Shown here piece by piece: positions 6,691-8,124 of a stretch of DNA of 8,124 nt. Location of the stretch: assembly GCA_003142355.1 (NCBI GenBank), contig PLMF01000276.1, positions 17,760 to 25,883 of the forward strand, read 5' to 3'. The position numbers and the translations under genes were made by a program. The notes beneath the pieces are model-generated. The model was not told where the DNA came from. It made no database searches and saw nothing but the letters and a program-made list of their open reading frames with translations. The DNA is from Bryobacterales bacterium. Lineage in GTDB: Bacteria; Acidobacteriota; Terriglobia; Bryobacterales; Bryobacteraceae. Position 1 is the stretch's first letter. Each line of letters begins with the position of its first letter.

Positions 6691-7449
6691 ATGATCGCCA
6701 ACGGCAAGGTCGCGCTGGTGACTGGCGCCGGCAATGGCATAGGCCGCGCGGCCAGTCTCGCCCTGCACTCCGCGGGCTATTCCGTGGTGCTGGCCGGGCG
6801 GCGGGCCGCGGAACTCGAACGCACCGCCCGATCCGCACAACCCTCCGATGCCAGGATGCTCCCCGTGCCCACCGACATCGGCCAACCCGACCGCGTCGGG
6901 GAGCTGTTCGCCAGAACCAGGGAAACTTTCGGCCGGTTGGACGTGCTCTTCAACAACGCCGGCCTCAGCGCGCCCGCCATTCCCATGGAAGACCTCACCT
7001 ACGAGCAGTGGAGCGCGGTGGTGGCGGTCAACCTCACGGGGGCATTCCTGTGCGCGCAAGCGGCCATCAAGCTCATGAAGGCGCAGCAGCCGCGCGGCGG
7101 GCGCATCATCAACAACGGCTCCATCTCGGCGCACGTGCCGCGGCCCAACTCGGCGCCGTATACCGCGACCAAGCACGCCATCACGGGACTGACCAGGTGC
7201 ATTTCGCTCGACGGCCGCAAGTACGACATCGCGTGCGGCCAGATCGACATCGGCAACGCCGCCACCGAAATGACCGAGTGGATGACGGAGGGCGTCCCGC
7301 AGGCCAACGGCACGAAGATGGTCGAGCCCCGCATGGATGTGCGGCACGTGGCCGAGGCCGTGGTCTATATGGCGAACCTGCCGCTGGACGCCAACGTGCA
7401 GTTCATGACCGTGATGGCCACCAAGATGCCGTTTATCGGGAGGGGGTGA
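6691..7449 (+). CDS. Classical short-chain dehydrogenase/reductase (SDR), probably NADP(H)-dependent
   Basis: The 252-residue protein is a complete classical SDR with a Rossmann fold and no signal peptide, so it acts in the cytosol. Visible motifs are the cofactor loop TGAGNGIG (11-18), acidic D62 that contacts adenine, NNAG (88-91), and the catalytic tetrad Asn114, Ser144, Tyr157 and Lys161 (the last two in YTATK). After the second strand the sequence reads LAGRR (34-38); two arginines instead of an acidic residue indicate preference for NADP(H) over NAD(H). The usual PG after the active site is replaced by [14 protein letters not shown] (182-195), and the C-terminus ([12 protein letters not shown]) lacks the common DGG motif, so it belongs to an atypical subgroup; substrate unknown. 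It starts 12 bp after the VWA gene, with no clear Shine-Dalgarno, suggesting translation on the same mRNA. Confidence 0.93.
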   Translation: MIANGKVALVTGAGNGIGRAASLALHSAGYSVVLAGRRAAELERTARSAQPSDARMLPVPTDIGQPDRVGELFARTRETFGRLDVLFNNAGLSAPAIPMEDLTYEQWSAVVAVNLTGAFLCAQAAIKLMKAQQPRGGRIINNGSISAHVPRPNSAPYTATKHAITGLTRCISLDGRKYDIACGQIDIGNAATEMTEWMTEGVPQANGTKMVEPRMDVRHVAEAVVYMANLPLDANVQFMTVMATKMPFIGRG

Positions 7450-7567
7450 CCTTCGGTTGCGCTGCTCCACGCCAACCGTCGCGCTTGCGCCAGTTTCGAG
7501 CACCAACTGGCCATCGACGAAAAGTCGGGATCGCAGGTAGAAGTCCGCTCCCCGCGATAGCGCGTCA
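7450..7567. other. Spacer between convergent genes with two small inverted repeats
   Basis: This 118-bp stretch separates the SDR stop from the stop of the minus-strand hypothetical gene. It contains CGGTTG (7454-7459) facing CAACCG (7473-7478), and GCCAGTT (7489-7495) facing AACTGGC (7505-7511). Neither is followed by a T-tract on either strand, so I do not call a Rho-independent terminator; transcription could still end here by another route. One minus-strand frame stays open through the spacer but has no start or ribosome binding site. Confidence 0.5.
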
Positions 7568-7936
7568 CTACGACTTCAGTCGAATGTTTTCGCCGCGCTG
7601 GATGATCTCAGCTGTATAGGAAATCAGAAGACAAAGCCCCCTTGATTCGATTCGGTATTTCCGACGCTCGCGCTCATCCATGACCTCACAGATGTCCCTC
7701 AACTGTGTGCCGTACCAATCGACAAACCGCGGCTCGACTTCAAAGAACCCGTTGTCGAACGTATCGTCTACCCGTTTCGCCCGGTCGTTGAGGAATGGGA
7801 TTAGGTCACCAGCACGAGCGTGCGCTTTGACATCTTCCAGAGATATGTCGTCATGCTTGCCAGAATCGAGCAGCGAGCTCAGGTTGAAAATCATTAACGT
7901 CAAAAACGAAATTGGGAAAGGAGCGTCGTAGGGCAT
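7568..7936 (-). CDS. Hypothetical protein, 122 residues
   Basis: I do not recognise this protein. The start ATG (7936-7934) is preceded at 8 nt by GGTGAGG, a strong Shine-Dalgarno, and the residue pattern is that of a soluble folded protein: mixed amphipathic helices rich in Asp, Glu, Arg and Lys (33-62, 77-98, 105-114), with only a short hydrophobic N-terminal stretch (8-22, ISFLTLMIFNLSSLL) that could be a weak membrane or signal segment or simply a buried helix. Charged patches EVMDERERRKYRIESR (84-99) suggest a helical surface. By hand count the gene has about 51 percent GC, clearly lower than the preceding genes, which suggests separate acquisition or weaker selection. It stands alone, convergent with the SDR cluster. 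The competing plus-strand frame (7680-7931) lacks such support. Confidence 0.7.
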   Translation of the reverse strand: MPYDAPFPISFLTLMIFNLSSLLDSGKHDDISLEDVKAHARAGDLIPFLNDRAKRVDDTFDNGFFEVEPRFVDWYGTQLRDICEVMDERERRKYRIESRGLCLLISYTAEIIQRGENIRLKS

Positions 7937-7944
7937 AGCTTAAA

Positions 7945-7951
7945 CCTCACC
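7945..7951 (-). promoter_or_regulatory. Ribosome binding site of the hypothetical gene
   Basis: On the minus strand GGTGAGG lies 8 nt before the ATG at 7936. It fixes the start and is the main argument that this low-GC frame is a real gene. Confidence 0.65.
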
Positions 7952-7954
7952 GTT

Positions 7955-7983
7955 ATTTTGAACCTACGAGGAGTGTTTGACAA
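7955..7983 (-). promoter_or_regulatory. Candidate sigma70-type promoter for the hypothetical gene
   Basis: Reading leftwards, TTGTCA (7983-7978) is followed after 17 bp by CAAAAT (7960-7955). The -35 matches the consensus at 5 of 6 positions and the -10 at 4 of 6. Transcription would start near 7948, leaving a leader of only about a dozen bases, so the Shine-Dalgarno would be close to the 5' end. This tight fit lowers my confidence. Confidence 0.35.
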
Positions 7984-8093
7984 GCTCATATTCCGAGCCG
8001 CCGGCATGTTTCGGTTGCGGATGTTCACTATGAAGGGTTTTTGGAAGCGCAACGCGGCGGGTTTCCCTGCCCCGACAATATGGCAATCGGCCC

Positions 8094-8124
8094 AAGAACA
8101 AACGGCGGCGGTTACCAACCGCCG
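8094..8124 (-). terminator. Candidate Rho-independent terminator of a minus-strand gene beyond the right edge
   Basis: On the minus strand CGGCGGTT (8124-8117) pairs perfectly with AACCGCCG (8113-8106) around a 3-nt loop, and is followed by CCG and then the T-rich TTTGTTCTT (8102-8094). The stem may extend, since CCG could pair with bases outside the window. It would end a leftward-transcribed gene located to the right, just upstream of the hypothetical gene's promoter. Confidence 0.5.

Noticed and set aside
6541..7506. 321-codon minus-strand open frame
   Set aside because: Antisense to the VWA end and the clear SDR gene, rich in His, Arg and Gly, with no motif.
7680..7931. 83-codon plus-strand open frame opposite the hypothetical gene
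   Set aside because: It has no Shine-Dalgarno and a Ser/Arg-rich composition, while the opposite strand has a strong RBS at correct spacing.
7977..7982. Perfect plus-strand TTGACA as a rightward -35
   Set aside because: No -10-like hexamer exists at 15-19 bp spacing (the region is GC-rich there); the same bases fit better as part of the leftward promoter.
7973..8124. Plus-strand frame open to the right edge (starts possible at 7973, 8006, 8021 or 8030)
   Set aside because: None of the possible starts has a ribosome binding site at suitable spacing (a GAGGAG touches the GTG at 7973 directly), the peptide has no family features, and a minus-strand terminator lies in it. It cannot be fully excluded because its end is outside the window.

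Overview
The window looks like chromosomal DNA from an acidobacterium, most likely of the Solibacter/Bryobacter type. The main reason is that three adjacent genes belong to families that are greatly expanded in, or almost confined to, Acidobacteriota: a TIGR03435 secreted protein, a large Oar-like outer-membrane beta-barrel with an N-terminal carboxypeptidase-regulatory domain, and a TIGR03436 'VWFA-related acidobacterial domain' protein. The high GC content fits too. This assignment is inferred from protein families and not from any RNA gene.

Layout. On the minus strand at the left edge lie the first 51 codons of an ABC-transporter ATPase (running off the window) and, overlapping it by ATGA, a YtrA-type GntR repressor gene. 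The GntR gene appears to start with a leaderless GTG exactly where an extended -10 promoter would begin transcription, and a TGTA-N13-TACA inverted repeat covers that promoter. This is a self-regulated repressor/ABC-exporter operon. A divergent intergenic stretch (542-683) also holds a perfect 14-bp REP-like inverted repeat.

From 684 to 7449 on the plus strand four genes are packed head to tail: TIGR03435 (684-1640), the Oar-like barrel (1630-4629, TTG start, overlapping the previous gene by 11 bp), the VWA protein (4633-6678, 3-bp gap) and a classical short-chain dehydrogenase (6691-7449, 12-bp gap). The first three have export signals and good ribosome binding sites, so they look like one envelope or secreted module: an outer-membrane pore/receptor, a periplasmic or secreted VWA protein with a degenerate metal site, and a small secreted protein of unknown role. 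The SDR is cytosolic and probably translated from the same transcript, with a possible coupling mini-ORF at its start.

The right end (7450-8124) is different: a 118-bp spacer between convergent genes, a minus-strand hypothetical gene (7568-7936) with clearly lower GC (about 51 percent by hand count) but a good ribosome binding site, a promoter-like upstream stretch, and, at the very edge, a minus-strand hairpin plus T-rich tract that probably terminates a gene lying beyond the window. I see no rRNA, tRNA, CRISPR array, transposase or phage gene.
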